A DNA stretch of 51,853 nt from Novosphingobium sp. (GCF_027489515.1 NZ_JAIXZS010000010.1:1-51853); one strand, 5' to 3'. Counted from the first letter of the stretch, positions 27,469-35,780 are shown. Notes: a model not told the origin generated them from the letters alone. A program made the numbers and translations.

Positions 27469-27476
27469 TTAACCAT
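27469..27476 (+). promoter_or_regulatory. CtrA half-site TTAACCAT
   Basis: Exact 8-mer just beyond the stem-loop, in plus orientation; no plus-strand gene follows, so its function is doubtful. Confidence 0.3.
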
Positions 27477-27521
27477 CCACGCGCGTCGTCCGCATCCCGC
27501 GAACGGTGTTCTGGCGCGAAC

Positions 27522-28019
27522 TCAGTTGTAGGCCACTGTCGCCGAATACGTGCCGCTATAGGCTCCGGTCGGTGCCGTGCCGGTCACCGTCAGGGTGCCG
27601 CCAACCGTGAAGCTGCCCGTGCCCGTGGCGCTCAGCGTGCCTGTCGCGGCGGAAGGTGCGGTGGTGAAGGCGAGGTTCGTTGCGCCGGACGTCACGTTGC
27701 CGCCGGTCGTTGCGATCGAGTAGGAACGATTCGCATCGCCTGCCACCGTGAAGCTGTCTGCGGCCGTGGTCGAGCCCGGAATGAACGTGACGTCGCTGCC
27801 AACCGAACCGCTGCCGCTGGCGGTCACCGTCACGGTGCCGCCGGTGCCGCGGGTAAAGCGGCCGAAATTGAGGCTGGCGCTCGCGGGGTGGGTCAGCACG
27901 ATCGGTGCGACGATGGTCGCGGTCGCCGTGCCCGTGGCGGTCGACTGGTTGCCCGATCCGGCAAAGGCCGGGCTTGCCGTGGCAAGCGCGATAAGCGCTG
28001 CGGGAATAGACTTGTTCAC
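27522..28019 (-). CDS. DUF4402 domain pilin-like subunit, major type (paralogue 3)
   Basis: A 165-residue exported protein: GTG start with CAGGAG 8 nt upstream, signal peptide MNKSIPAALIALATASPAFA, mature GSGNQSTATGTATATIVAP. Core IVLTHPASASLNFGRFTRG, end GAYSGTYSATVAYN. Nearly the same as the 26651 product over the whole mature part, so the pair arose by recent duplication. Unlike the other two major-type genes it has no minor-type partner directly downstream, and a stem-loop terminator follows, so it is probably monocistronic. The conserved CtrA-containing box lies 110 nt upstream of the start. Confidence 0.85.
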   Translation of the reverse strand: MNKSIPAALIALATASPAFAGSGNQSTATGTATATIVAPIVLTHPASASLNFGRFTRGTGGTVTVTASGSGSVGSDVTFIPGSTTAADSFTVAGDANRSYSIATTGGNVTSGATNLAFTTAPSAATGTLSATGTGSFTVGGTLTVTGTAPTGAYSGTYSATVAYN

Positions 28020-28097
28020 CGGTTAAACTCCTGGTCCCATTCTGCCCCGGATCGCACATGCGGCGGGGCTTGAGGGGCCGGGCATCCCCGGCGTCCT

Positions 28098-28129
28098 CAT
28101 ACGTACAGTTCCTAAGTAAGTATGGTTAA
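28098..28129 (-). promoter_or_regulatory. Conserved upstream box with CtrA half-site, copy 2
   Basis: Minus strand: TTAACCATA (28129-28121), then CTTAGGA, ending TACGTATG. Same length, order and spacing as the box upstream of the 26651 gene. It begins 110 nt before the GTG of the 27522 gene. Confidence 0.6.
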
Positions 28130-28175
28130 TGAAAGGTAAGCGCCGCGAGAAGGGGCGCGCGGACGTGTGCGCGCT

Positions 28176-28201
28176 GCAATCAGCTGCCCTCGCAATCAGC
28201 T
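28176..28201. repeat. Short direct repeat GCAATCAGCT spanning a stop codon
   Basis: GCAATCAGCT occurs at 28176-28185 and 28192-28201. The second copy includes the TGA of the 28196 gene on the minus strand. Looks like a small tandem duplication of the gene's end. Confidence 0.4.
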
Positions 28202-28759
28202 ATAAGTGACCATGATCGTCAGCGTGGCGCGATAGTGCGCCGGTGCCGTGCCGGCGGGCACATTGAGCCGCCCGCCGACGGCGATGCGATCCTCGCCCTT
28301 GTTGTCCAACTGACCCATGCTGGTCACACTGCCGGCATGGCTATCAAGATGCAGGCTCAGCGCATCGATCAAAAGGGCTGGGGCACTTCCGCCGCCCATC
28401 AGCGTGCCAGTCGCGGTGATTACAGCGGGCGCGCTGACGGTGTAGCTGCGGCCGGCCTCCCCGCTCACAAGAAAGCGGGCAGGTGCGATGCCGGCGCAGG
28501 CGCCCCCGCCGGCGCAGGCCGGTCCTGCACCGCCGGCATATGTTGCACCGCCCTCGGCGCCGACGGTCACGGTTCCGCTCGCGGTCTGCGAGGAGGTGAG
28601 CGAACCGAAATCGAGGTCGCCCAGCGACACGGCGATGATCGGCGAAACAATCACGGCCTGCGCCTGGCCAAGTGCGGTGGAGCTCTGGCCGGTCGCGCCG
28701 AGCGCAGGGGTTGCCGCGGCTGCAGCCAAAGCAGCAAGGCCGAGGCGGACAGGCCTCAC
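28196..28759 (-). CDS. DUF4402 domain protein with cysteine-bearing insertion
   Basis: A 187-residue exported protein: signal peptide MRPVRLGLAALAAAAATPALG, then GQAQAVIVSPIIAVSLGDLDFGSL, the usual DUF4402 opening, and a C-terminal RATLTIMVTYS. Between these sits a Gly/Ala-rich insertion with two Cys (PACAGGGACAGI) not found in the other subunits, which could form a disulfide-closed loop. The GTG start overlaps the stop of the 28756 gene (GTGA), so translation is coupled. The Cys pair and single copy suggest a specialised position such as a tip, base or adhesin (inference). Confidence 0.78.
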   Translation of the reverse strand: MRPVRLGLAALAAAAATPALGATGQSSTALGQAQAVIVSPIIAVSLGDLDFGSLTSSQTASGTVTVGAEGGATYAGGAGPACAGGGACAGIAPARFLVSGEAGRSYTVSAPAVITATGTLMGGGSAPALLIDALSLHLDSHAGSVTSMGQLDNKGEDRIAVGGRLNVPAGTAPAHYRATLTIMVTYS

Positions 28760-29334
28760 AGCTCAGCCAGCACGGTGACGACGATGGGGAGCGGAATGGC
28801 AAGGTCTGCCCCGCCCGAGGTACGGGCAACCTGCAAGGTTCCACCGACACGGAAGGTGCGGCTGCAGATCCGGCGCTGACAGCCGAGGAGCGTGAACTGC
28901 GCGGTCTGGCCCGGCAACAGGGTGCCAAGTCCCGGCAGATCGGTATCGAAGCGCGCGATGGTGCCCGTCACGCCGCCGCTGACCTGGCTTGCCGTCCCCG
29001 GCACCAAGACGGAAACGAGCAGCGAATAGTTCACGTTGGCATTGTTACCGCGATCGTAGGTGATGGTAAATTGTGCAGGTCCGGGCGCGGCGCCGGTAAG
29101 TGGAATGATCGCAGAACCTGTAACCGAACCGGTTGCGGAAACGGTACGTGTTCCGGTCGTATCGGTGAAGAATGTGCCGAAGCGCAGCGCCTGGTCTGCG
29201 TTGACTGTCACCGATGGCGCGGCGGCGAGGGCGGGGCCGGCCAAACCTGCAAGGACCGCGCCCAGCGCAGCCGCCGCCATCTGGCGGATCGTTCTGTCCG
29301 GGCAAGCAGTGCGAACGCGGTACAAACGGACCAT
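28756..29334 (-). CDS. Divergent DUF4402-like exported protein
   Basis: A 192-residue protein with a long signal peptide region (RQMAAAALGAVLAGLAGPALA) and a beta-rich mature part: SVTVNADQALRFGTFFTD, an FTITYDRGNNANVNY segment, and a late CQRRICSRTFRVGGTLQV with two Cys six residues apart. It ends IPLPIVVTVLAEL rather than with the usual Tyr-Asn. DUF4402 relationship is likely from LRFGTF and VGGTLQV but weaker than for its neighbours. ATG 29334. The next gene overlaps its stop by 4 bp, so the two Cys-containing proteins are made together. A TTAACCTT motif lies about 110 nt upstream. Confidence 0.68.
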   Translation of the reverse strand: MVRLYRVRTACPDRTIRQMAAAALGAVLAGLAGPALAAAPSVTVNADQALRFGTFFTDTTGTRTVSATGSVTGSAIIPLTGAAPGPAQFTITYDRGNNANVNYSLLVSVLVPGTASQVSGGVTGTIARFDTDLPGLGTLLPGQTAQFTLLGCQRRICSRTFRVGGTLQVARTSGGADLAIPLPIVVTVLAEL

Positions 29335-29436
29335 CCCTGCGCAAGTGGCGGAGCGAGGCTATGGTTGATAAACTCTGCCCCGGGCAGCGGCAATACGCGG
29401 GAGGGCGCAGTCCCCGGTTGGAACATGCTAACTCTG

Positions 29437-29444
29437 AAGGTTAA
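29437..29444 (-). promoter_or_regulatory. Near-match CtrA half-site TTAACCTT
   Basis: Minus-strand TTAACCTT starts 110 nt before the ATG of the 28756 gene, the same distance as the exact site of the 27522 gene. It is followed by GTTAG close to the position of CTTAG in the conserved boxes. One mismatch in the 8-mer. Confidence 0.3.
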
Positions 29445-29453
29445 CGGCTGGGC

Positions 29454-32400
29454 CTAGCGGCCAAGTCCGAGGAAGCCGAGGCTACCCGAGTCGAACTTCA
29501 CGCGCATCGTCGCGAACACGCCCTTGGTGGTATTGCGTGCAGCGGCAAAATCGCGGTCGCGGAAGCCGGTCAGGTTGTAGCCGATCACCACCATAACATT
29601 GTCCGCCGGCACGATGCCGATCTGCGGGCCGAGGGCGTAGGACGTTGTTCCATCGGAGAGGCTGCGGCGCACGGTTGCGCTGCCGCCCACTTCGATGCGC
29701 TTGCCAATGCCGATGCGCGCATCGAGCCCGCCGAGCACGGTCGTGCCGGCCAGATCAAAGCCTTGATACCGATCGAGATTGTGCCGAGCGGCAACGAACA
29801 CGCCGATCTCTGTGCGCTGGACCATCTGCCCATCGACCCGGCCGTTCGGTGCCCAATCGCCCGAGAAGCTGGCCACGATCCGGCGAGAGCGGGCATTGCC
29901 GTCGACCGTCAGCGCAGTGCCGTCCGTTGCCGCGCCGGTACCCGTGCCCGTCGCCGCTGTTACCCCGGAAATGCGATCGCTGCGGAATTCGAGCTTGCTG
30001 AGGAAAGCGAAGGCCGAAGTGGCCGGGCGGTGGGCGATCGAGATCGCCGCGCTGCCCACTTCGCTTTCCGCGCCGCTCACGTCGCGCATCGTCGACCAGG
30101 TCACCGCCCCGCCGACAACGCTGCCTTCGCCCATCTGCCGGATCATGCCGAAAGTGACACCCTTGCGCTTTGCCAGTTCGCCATCGCGAAGCTCTGCGCG
30201 CGCGGTCGCGCTCCAGCGGCCCGAACGCCAGGTCGCGCCAAGCGTATAGGCGGTGAAGTCTTCGGCAATCGTGGTCTGGCTGCTTGCGCCGACCACGGCG
30301 GTGCCGCCATTGGTGGCAAGCGCGCTCTTGCCGCCGATCACCTTGTTGCCATCGATGGTGGCATCGAGCGTCAGCGCCTTGCTGACAGGCAGCGACTGCG
30401 CAAGGCCATAGGAGGCAAAGGCGCGTTTGCCCTGCTCTGCGATGGCCTGCTGTTCGCCGGTCGCGGCAAGACCCTTGGTGCTTTGCTGGCCAATCACCGT
30501 AGCGATCTTCGCACCGGTCCACGGCTGCACCTCGAGCCCGCCGCGCAGCGTGCGCGTCTCGCCCTGGCCGCCGTTGCCGATCTCATAATCGCTGATGAGG
30601 CGCACGTCGGGCGTGATCGCATAGCGCAGGCCCAGCCGGTAGCGCGGCGCCTGATACGAGGTCGCATCGCGGCTGCCGATCGAGACCGAGCCGGCGGCGC
30701 TCAGCTCCAGCTTGTTGTCGAACAGACGCTTGGTGCTGCCAGCCTCGATCAGGGTGGTGCTGCCGCCCGTGGCGCCGGTTGGGCCGGCTGCCGCGCCCTC
30801 TGCCAGTGTTTCGCTGTAGCGCGCCACGCCGAGGCGCATTTCAGTGCCAGCGGAATTCCACGTCGTGCCGAGCTGGATCGCGCTGCGCCGCGATCCATCG
30901 ATCAGCGACTGGTCGCGCCACGCGGTCAGGCTCACCAGCCACTTCTGGCTGAGGCGATAGCGGGTATCGAGGCCGATCTTGCGGCGGCCGAGTTCGCCGA
31001 TGCTCACCTGGCCGACGCCGAAATTGGCATCAAGCGAGCGGATATACGCGAGCACATCGAGCCGCGCGTCATGGCGCTCGGCCTCGATGAGCCAGGCCGC
31101 CTTGGTGCCGTTGCCCGCCGGGCTGCCGCCAGTCGCGCGGCTCAGCGCGGCTTCGGCGCGCACTTCGGTCTTGGTGCCGATAAAGACCTTGGCATCGACC
31201 GCGCCGAGATTGGTGCGCGTGACCGCCGCGCCAGCATTTGCCGAAGCATCGCTGATCGCCGTCGCGCCGAGGCGGACCTTTTCGGACTTGTTGCGCCATT
31301 CCGTACGCGCGCCCGCATTCCACGCGCCGCCGTTCAGCGTGTCGATTTCATAGTCGACCACGATCTGCTGCGGGTTGAGGTTCGCATCGCGGCTCAGCAC
31401 CGGCTGCTTGAAGGTGATCGTGCCGGCGAGGAGATCGATATCGTAATCGAGGAAGCGCGTCAGCACCTGGCTGGAGACGACGACTTCCGACCGGAAGCGG
31501 TCGCGCACCTCGATTGTCACCGTCTCGCTGTTGGGCACGATCGCGCGGCTGGAGAGGCGATAGGGTCCGCTGATGCCGCCGCCGGGGATCTGATCGCGAC
31601 GGTGCGTGGTGGCGACCTTGGCGGCATAGGCCTCACCGCGCAGCTTGCCCGCGCGGGCTTCGGCCTTCACGCCGGTCATCGTGCGCTGATAGCGGCCGAG
31701 CTGGGTGTGATCGAAGCCGGTGTCGAAATCGCCGAACAGCGCGCGTACCTTGGCGCTTTCGATGCGCACATAGAGCTTGTTCACGCTGGCGGCATCGAAC
31801 CGGCGGTCCGAGCCGTCGGCGAAGACGGTGTAGTAGGCCTTGGGATCGAGCCCGCCGAGCAGGCGCTGTTCGGCGCGCTGCTTGGCGCTGTCATAGGCGA
31901 CGGTGGTGAGCCATTTGCCCTTGATCCGGCCCTTGGCATAGAATGCGACGCGGGCGTGGTCGCCGAGATCGCTATCGAACCTGCCGGTGCGCTGCATGTG
32001 ATCGGCAACGGTCTTCGCGCCCACCGCGCCTTCGGCGAGGCCAACAAGCGTCCACTTCGCCTCGCCGGGGATGACCCAGGCTTCGAGGACCTGCTGGCGC
32101 TTTACTTCGCGGTCGGCGAACTGGAAGGTGAGGTCAAGGCTTCCGCTGACCATGGTGGGCGCAAGCTCGATCAGCGCCACACCGTCGTCGCCCTTGACGA
32201 TCCATGTCGGCGCCGCGCGGTCGAGGCCCGAAAGCACACGGCTCTGCATAGCATCGAGCGCGGCGGCGCTCTCGTAGGGCGCGGAAAGTGCGATCGGGCC
32301 GGAAATGCCGGCGTGAACCGGGCGGCCGGTGCGATCGAGCACGCGCACGGCAACTACGGGCCGCGTCGCGCCATCAGCGACAAGGTGCGTGCGTTCGGGC

Positions 32401-34589
32401 ACGAGTTCGACGCGGGCGGGGGTGGCGCCGAAGTGCACGGTGCGGGTCAGCGTCTGCACCACGGCGCCGCCGGCATCGCGGATCTCGGCATCGAAGCGGG
32501 TATCTTCACCGGGCAGGGGCAAGCCGCGCCAAACGCTCACGGCAAAGCCCTCAGGGGAGCTCTGGGCGCCGTCGAAGGCGAGCTTGTCGACCGGCTTGCC
32601 GTCGATTTTCAGCGAAACGGTCTGCCCCTTGCGGTGGCGGATCACCACGCGGGTGGTGGGCGCACGCGGGTTGTAGTCGGCAGTGGGGAAGAGGAATTCG
32701 TTGGGGCCATCACCCTTGGCGATCCAGTTGGTATCGCCGCCCGCAGCAGTGCGGTCGCTATCGTTGGCAGGCTTGGCCGCTTCGGCTGCGGCCGCTGCAG
32801 CGGCCAGCGTCTCGGCGGGTACGGTGGCGGCGAAGTTGGCAACGACCAGGCTGCCGCCCTGGCCGATCACGAAGCGGCTTGAGGCGCTGCCGGCGCTGCG
32901 TGTCGAGCGCGTGCAATCGACGAACTTGCCGCCCTTTGGCAGAGTAACCGCTTGTGCTTCAACGACATGCGTACCGGGCATCAGCCCTTCGAAGTGGTAG
33001 CGGCCTTCCGCATCGGTGACGGCAAAGCTGCCGTCCTCGAGCACGAGGCGCACCCCACCGATCCCCGGGCGGGGGGCGGTGCGCGTGTTGGGGACGTCGC
33101 AGCTGCCCAGCGTGATGCGGCCGATCAGGGTCATGGTCGCGGCCAGATTGTCGCGCTCGATGCGCACCGAGGAACTAGCCGTTGCGGTTAATCCACGCGC
33201 GTCAACAGCATCAATACGGTTAAGCGCGTTGCCGGCGGACGCTTCGGGCCGCACCGTCATCGCATACGTCACGGTGCGGGTTGCCCCCGGCAGGATCGTG
33301 CCGATGGCAATTGTCATGGTGCGGCCATCGGGAGCAATCGTCACCGTGTCTTTCGGGGCCTTGGCGCCGTCGATGCGGATCGAGTTCGCGCGCAGGCGCA
33401 GGCTGGCTGACGGCGTGTCGCTCAGCACGACGCCGCGCTTTGCCCGTCCCGGGTCGGTGTTGCGCACCGTCACTGTGTAGAACACCGCATCGCCCGGCTG
33501 GGCGACCTGACGCGAAGCGACCTTGCTCAGGCTGACCGACACCGGTGGCCGGTCGACCGGAATGTCGACGCGAACCGGAGAGGGGCTCGAAAGTGCCAGA
33601 CTTTCACCATAGGATGCCGGCATTATAACCAGATCGCCCCCATCGGGGCGAGTCAAGCCAACGAAGTTCTTGGGCGTGAGCGCAGATGGCGCCGTATAGG
33701 GATCGGGCGGGACAACAACGAGCCGGTACGTGCCGAGCGGGGCCAGCGGAAAGCGGTACTCGCCTTCCGGCATTTGCCAGGTGCGCCCGGCGCCATCCGT
33801 GATCACCGAGCCGGTGACAATGGTCGAAGGCCAGGTCGTCACGCCGTCATCGGCGAAGACGCGTGCGGGCTGACCGGTCGCGACATCGATCAACGTGACT
33901 CGCGCGCCATTGATCGGTGCGGCATCTTCGCTATCAAAAACAAGACCATAGGGGTCTGCCAGCACGTCGACGTCGGTCTTGATGACCGAGCCGTCACCGC
34001 TCGCGCCCTTGTAGCTGACGGTAACCTTGTCGCCGCCCGAGACGCTCAGGCGGCAATCGCCGTTGCGCGGCGTCGGCGGGATGGCGCTGGTCGGGATGGC
34101 ACCATAGAACACGCCGGTATCGGCGGCCGTTTCGGTGACGGTGACCCGTTCGCTGTCGCCGCTCGCCGAGGTGATCGTGACCTCGACGCTATCGATCTTG
34201 CCGGCATCCAGCCCAGCGCGTCCCAGCACAAGGCGGAAGACGACCGGCTGGCCTACGGTGATGCTCGAAATGGTCGCCGGTTCGCTCGGATCTGCGCCTT
34301 TCGGATCGATTTTGGCGCCCGGCAGGGCTGCTCCGCCGCAAAAGCCGGCGTTGATGGCCAGCGTCTCGCTGCCATTGGGCAGGGGCAGCACGAAAATCTT
34401 CGTATCTTCGCGCAGGACATCGAAGATGACCACGTTGGAATCGGCAGTCAGTTCGGCTTCGCCCTGGTTCCAGTGTGCGTGGGCGGTGTTGGTGATGGTG
34501 TTCGCCGCGGCGGGAACGCTGGTCGCGACAAGCAGCGCTGCGAAGAGCAGCGCGGCAGTCGCCCAGATCCTGTTCCACATTGCCCGCAT
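29454..34589 (-). CDS. Giant DUF11 surface protein with C-terminal outer-membrane-barrel-like region
   Basis: A 1711-residue exported protein. Signal peptide MRAMWNRIWATAALLF...AAA, then NTITNTAHAHW, an opening shared with the two-domain DUF11 proteins upstream. A DUF11 domain lies at about residues 348-475 (VFYTVTVRNTDPGRAKRGVV). A carboxypeptidase-regulatory-like domain follows (GIGGVRLVLEDGSFAVTDAE, then GRYHFEGLMPGTHVVEA). From roughly residue 900 alternating polar/hydrophobic strands with Tyr/Trp-rich turns fill the C-terminus (RTMTGVKAEARAGKLRGEAY, LGLRYAITPDVRLISDYEIG) and end MRVKFDSGSLGFLGLGR, suggesting a large barrel. It might anchor or export the DUF11 proteins. M4 (34580) is an alternative start. 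I know no functional precedent. Confidence 0.75.
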   Translation of the reverse strand: MRAMWNRIWATAALLFAALLVATSVPAAANTITNTAHAHWNQGEAELTADSNVVIFDVLREDTKIFVLPLPNGSETLAINAGFCGGAALPGAKIDPKGADPSEPATISSITVGQPVVFRLVLGRAGLDAGKIDSVEVTITSASGDSERVTVTETAADTGVFYGAIPTSAIPPTPRNGDCRLSVSGGDKVTVSYKGASGDGSVIKTDVDVLADPYGLVFDSEDAAPINGARVTLIDVATGQPARVFADDGVTTWPSTIVTGSVITDGAGRTWQMPEGEYRFPLAPLGTYRLVVVPPDPYTAPSALTPKNFVGLTRPDGGDLVIMPASYGESLALSSPSPVRVDIPVDRPPVSVSLSKVASRQVAQPGDAVFYTVTVRNTDPGRAKRGVVLSDTPSASLRLRANSIRIDGAKAPKDTVTIAPDGRTMTIAIGTILPGATRTVTYAMTVRPEASAGNALNRIDAVDARGLTATASSSVRIERDNLAATMTLIGRITLGSCDVPNTRTAPRPGIGGVRLVLEDGSFAVTDAEGRYHFEGLMPGTHVVEAQAVTLPKGGKFVDCTRSTRSAGSASSRFVIGQGGSLVVANFAATVPAETLAAAAAAAEAAKPANDSDRTAAGGDTNWIAKGDGPNEFLFPTADYNPRAPTTRVVIRHRKGQTVSLKIDGKPVDKLAFDGAQSSPEGFAVSVWRGLPLPGEDTRFDAEIRDAGGAVVQTLTRTVHFGATPARVELVPERTHLVADGATRPVVAVRVLDRTGRPVHAGISGPIALSAPYESAAALDAMQSRVLSGLDRAAPTWIVKGDDGVALIELAPTMVSGSLDLTFQFADREVKRQQVLEAWVIPGEAKWTLVGLAEGAVGAKTVADHMQRTGRFDSDLGDHARVAFYAKGRIKGKWLTTVAYDSAKQRAEQRLLGGLDPKAYYTVFADGSDRRFDAASVNKLYVRIESAKVRALFGDFDTGFDHTQLGRYQRTMTGVKAEARAGKLRGEAYAAKVATTHRRDQIPGGGISGPYRLSSRAIVPNSETVTIEVRDRFRSEVVVSSQVLTRFLDYDIDLLAGTITFKQPVLSRDANLNPQQIVVDYEIDTLNGGAWNAGARTEWRNKSEKVRLGATAISDASANAGAAVTRTNLGAVDAKVFIGTKTEVRAEAALSRATGGSPAGNGTKAAWLIEAERHDARLDVLAYIRSLDANFGVGQVSIGELGRRKIGLDTRYRLSQKWLVSLTAWRDQSLIDGSRRSAIQLGTTWNSAGTEMRLGVARYSETLAEGAAAGPTGATGGSTTLIEAGSTKRLFDNKLELSAAGSVSIGSRDATSYQAPRYRLGLRYAITPDVRLISDYEIGNGGQGETRTLRGGLEVQPWTGAKIATVIGQQSTKGLAATGEQQAIAEQGKRAFASYGLAQSLPVSKALTLDATIDGNKVIGGKSALATNGGTAVVGASSQTTIAEDFTAYTLGATWRSGRWSATARAELRDGELAKRKGVTFGMIRQMGEGSVVGGAVTWSTMRDVSGAESEVGSAAISIAHRPATSAFAFLSKLEFRSDRISGVTAATGTGTGAATDGTALTVDGNARSRRIVASFSGDWAPNGRVDGQMVQRTEIGVFVAARHNLDRYQGFDLAGTTVLGGLDARIGIGKRIEVGGSATVRRSLSDGTTSYALGPQIGIVPADNVMVVIGYNLTGFRDRDFAAARNTTKGVFATMRVKFDSGSLGFLGLGR

Positions 34590-34627
34590 GGCGTTTTTTC
34601 TTTGTTTTCAAGACAAAAGTTGGGTGG

Positions 34628-34659
34628 GGCGGCGGCATACCCCCGGGTCTGCCGCCGCC
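34628..34659 (-). other. Intercistronic stem-loop between 34710 and 29454 genes
   Basis: GGCGGCGGCA (34628-34637) pairs perfectly with TGCCGCCGCC (34650-34659), 12-nt loop with an inner ACCC/GGGT. On the minus strand TTTTG comes only about 10 nt later, so it is a weak terminator at best. It separates a subunit gene from the giant gene. Confidence 0.55.
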
Positions 34660-34709
34660 TGACCATCCAAAGTCCTCGATTGTTTGAGAGGTGCCTTCCT
34701 GGGGCCTGC

Positions 34710-35780
34710 TCAATTAATCGTGGCTTGGAAGACCACCGTCTTGGTTTCGCCCGCGGCCACCGAAGCCAGCGTGCCGCTGACCGTGTTGGACGCCATCGTG
34801 CCCGTGCCGGTCGTGTCGGTGGCGCACGTCGCCACACCGCTGACGATCGTCGCCGTGCCGTTGGTCTTGACGCCGAAGCTGGAGTCGTAGGTGAGGTTCG
34901 CCGGAATGGGGTCGTTCACGGTAACCGAGGTTGCCGTGGCGCTGCCCGAGCCGTTGCTGATTGCGATGCAGTACTGGATCGTCGCGCCCGGGATCATCTT
35001 GGGGTTCGTCGAACCGTTGATCGGGTCGCTGATGATGCGCGAGGACTTGATCGCGCTCAGCGTCGCGGCCGAGACGGTGTAGTCATCGCGGGCCGAGAAG
35101 GCTGCGTCGCGCGCCGAATCGGTCGCGCCTGCGCCATCGGCGAAGACGGTGTCCATACCCGCGGTGTTGGCGCCCGAGGTCTGGACCAGCGCCGCACCCT
35201 GGCTACCCACACCACCGGCTTCGCGGCCGGTCGCGGTCAGCACAACGGCAGCCACGGCGCCATTGGCCTGGGCCAGCGGCACATCGGACACGACGAGGAC
35301 CTGGACCGAGGCATCGGCTGCGACTTCGTCGAGGTAAGTGACCGCCGTATCGGTGCCCGATTCGAAGGTGCCGTTGTTGTTCACGTCGCGGAAGATGCGC
35401 ACATTGGTCACATCGAACGTGTCCGTGTTCGAGTGCGCGCCAGCGCCGCCAACCTGCTGGGCAGCGGCGAGTGCCAGATCGAGCGGGGCGTTCGAGGTGT
35501 TGACCACCGTGAAGGCCGTCACCTGGTTGACCGCGCCCGGCGTTACCGTCGTGGTGGTCGTGCCGACTTCGGCGACGGTGAGCTGGACGCGACGGTCGAC
35601 CGTCAGCGTGTCGGATGCGGTCGTGCCGGTCTGCGCGATGCTGTTGACGGTGAAGCTCACCGACACCGTGTTGGTGATCGTCGAGCCGGCGGTGGTACCG
35701 GCCGCGTGGGCCGGATTGGCGCCGAGAACGGCAAGGGCGCAAACGCCCGCCGCACCCAGCAGTTTGCTGCGATACGTCAT
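34710..35780 (-). CDS. Two-domain DUF11-like exported protein (paralogue A)
   Basis: A 356-residue exported protein: signal peptide MTYRSKLLGAAGVCALAVLG...HAA, mature opening GSTITNTVSVSFTVNS. The first domain (about 80-220) contains RDVNNNGTFESGTD, a Ca-binding-like loop. The second is a DUF11 domain (MIPGATIQYCIAISNGSG, VNDPIPANLTYDSSF) and the protein ends KTVVFQATIN. It has the same architecture as the 36366 product, so the two are paralogues. ATG 35780 is used because GGAG lies 9 nt upstream; a GTG at 35795 is possible. The order suggests an operon with 36366 and 35855 upstream and the giant gene downstream. Confidence 0.8.
   Translation of the reverse strand: MTYRSKLLGAAGVCALAVLGANPAHAAGTTAGSTITNTVSVSFTVNSIAQTGTTASDTLTVDRRVQLTVAEVGTTTTTVTPGAVNQVTAFTVVNTSNAPLDLALAAAQQVGGAGAHSNTDTFDVTNVRIFRDVNNNGTFESGTDTAVTYLDEVAADASVQVLVVSDVPLAQANGAVAAVVLTATGREAGGVGSQGAALVQTSGANTAGMDTVFADGAGATDSARDAAFSARDDYTVSAATLSAIKSSRIISDPINGSTNPKMIPGATIQYCIAISNGSGSATATSVTVNDPIPANLTYDSSFGVKTNGTATIVSGVATCATDTTGTGTMASNTVSGTLASVAAGETKTVVFQATIN

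Larger units (their letters stand above)
27161..27521. other. Intergenic region (361 bp) with conserved box, palindrome and stem-loop
   Basis: Contains, from the 26651 gene outward: a 93-bp leader, the conserved box with a CtrA half-site (27254-27285), a palindrome (27361-27380), a strong stem-loop with T-tract on the plus strand (27419-27457) and a second TTAACCAT (27469-27476). AT-rich around 27270-27410. No credible gene on either strand. Confidence 0.6.

Noticed and set aside
29763..32882. A 1039-codon plus-strand open frame inside the giant DUF11 gene
   Set aside because: Its translation is repetitive in Ala, Arg and Gly with no domain, no ribosome-binding site, and mirrors the high-GC third positions of the minus-strand gene, which has a signal peptide and clear domains.
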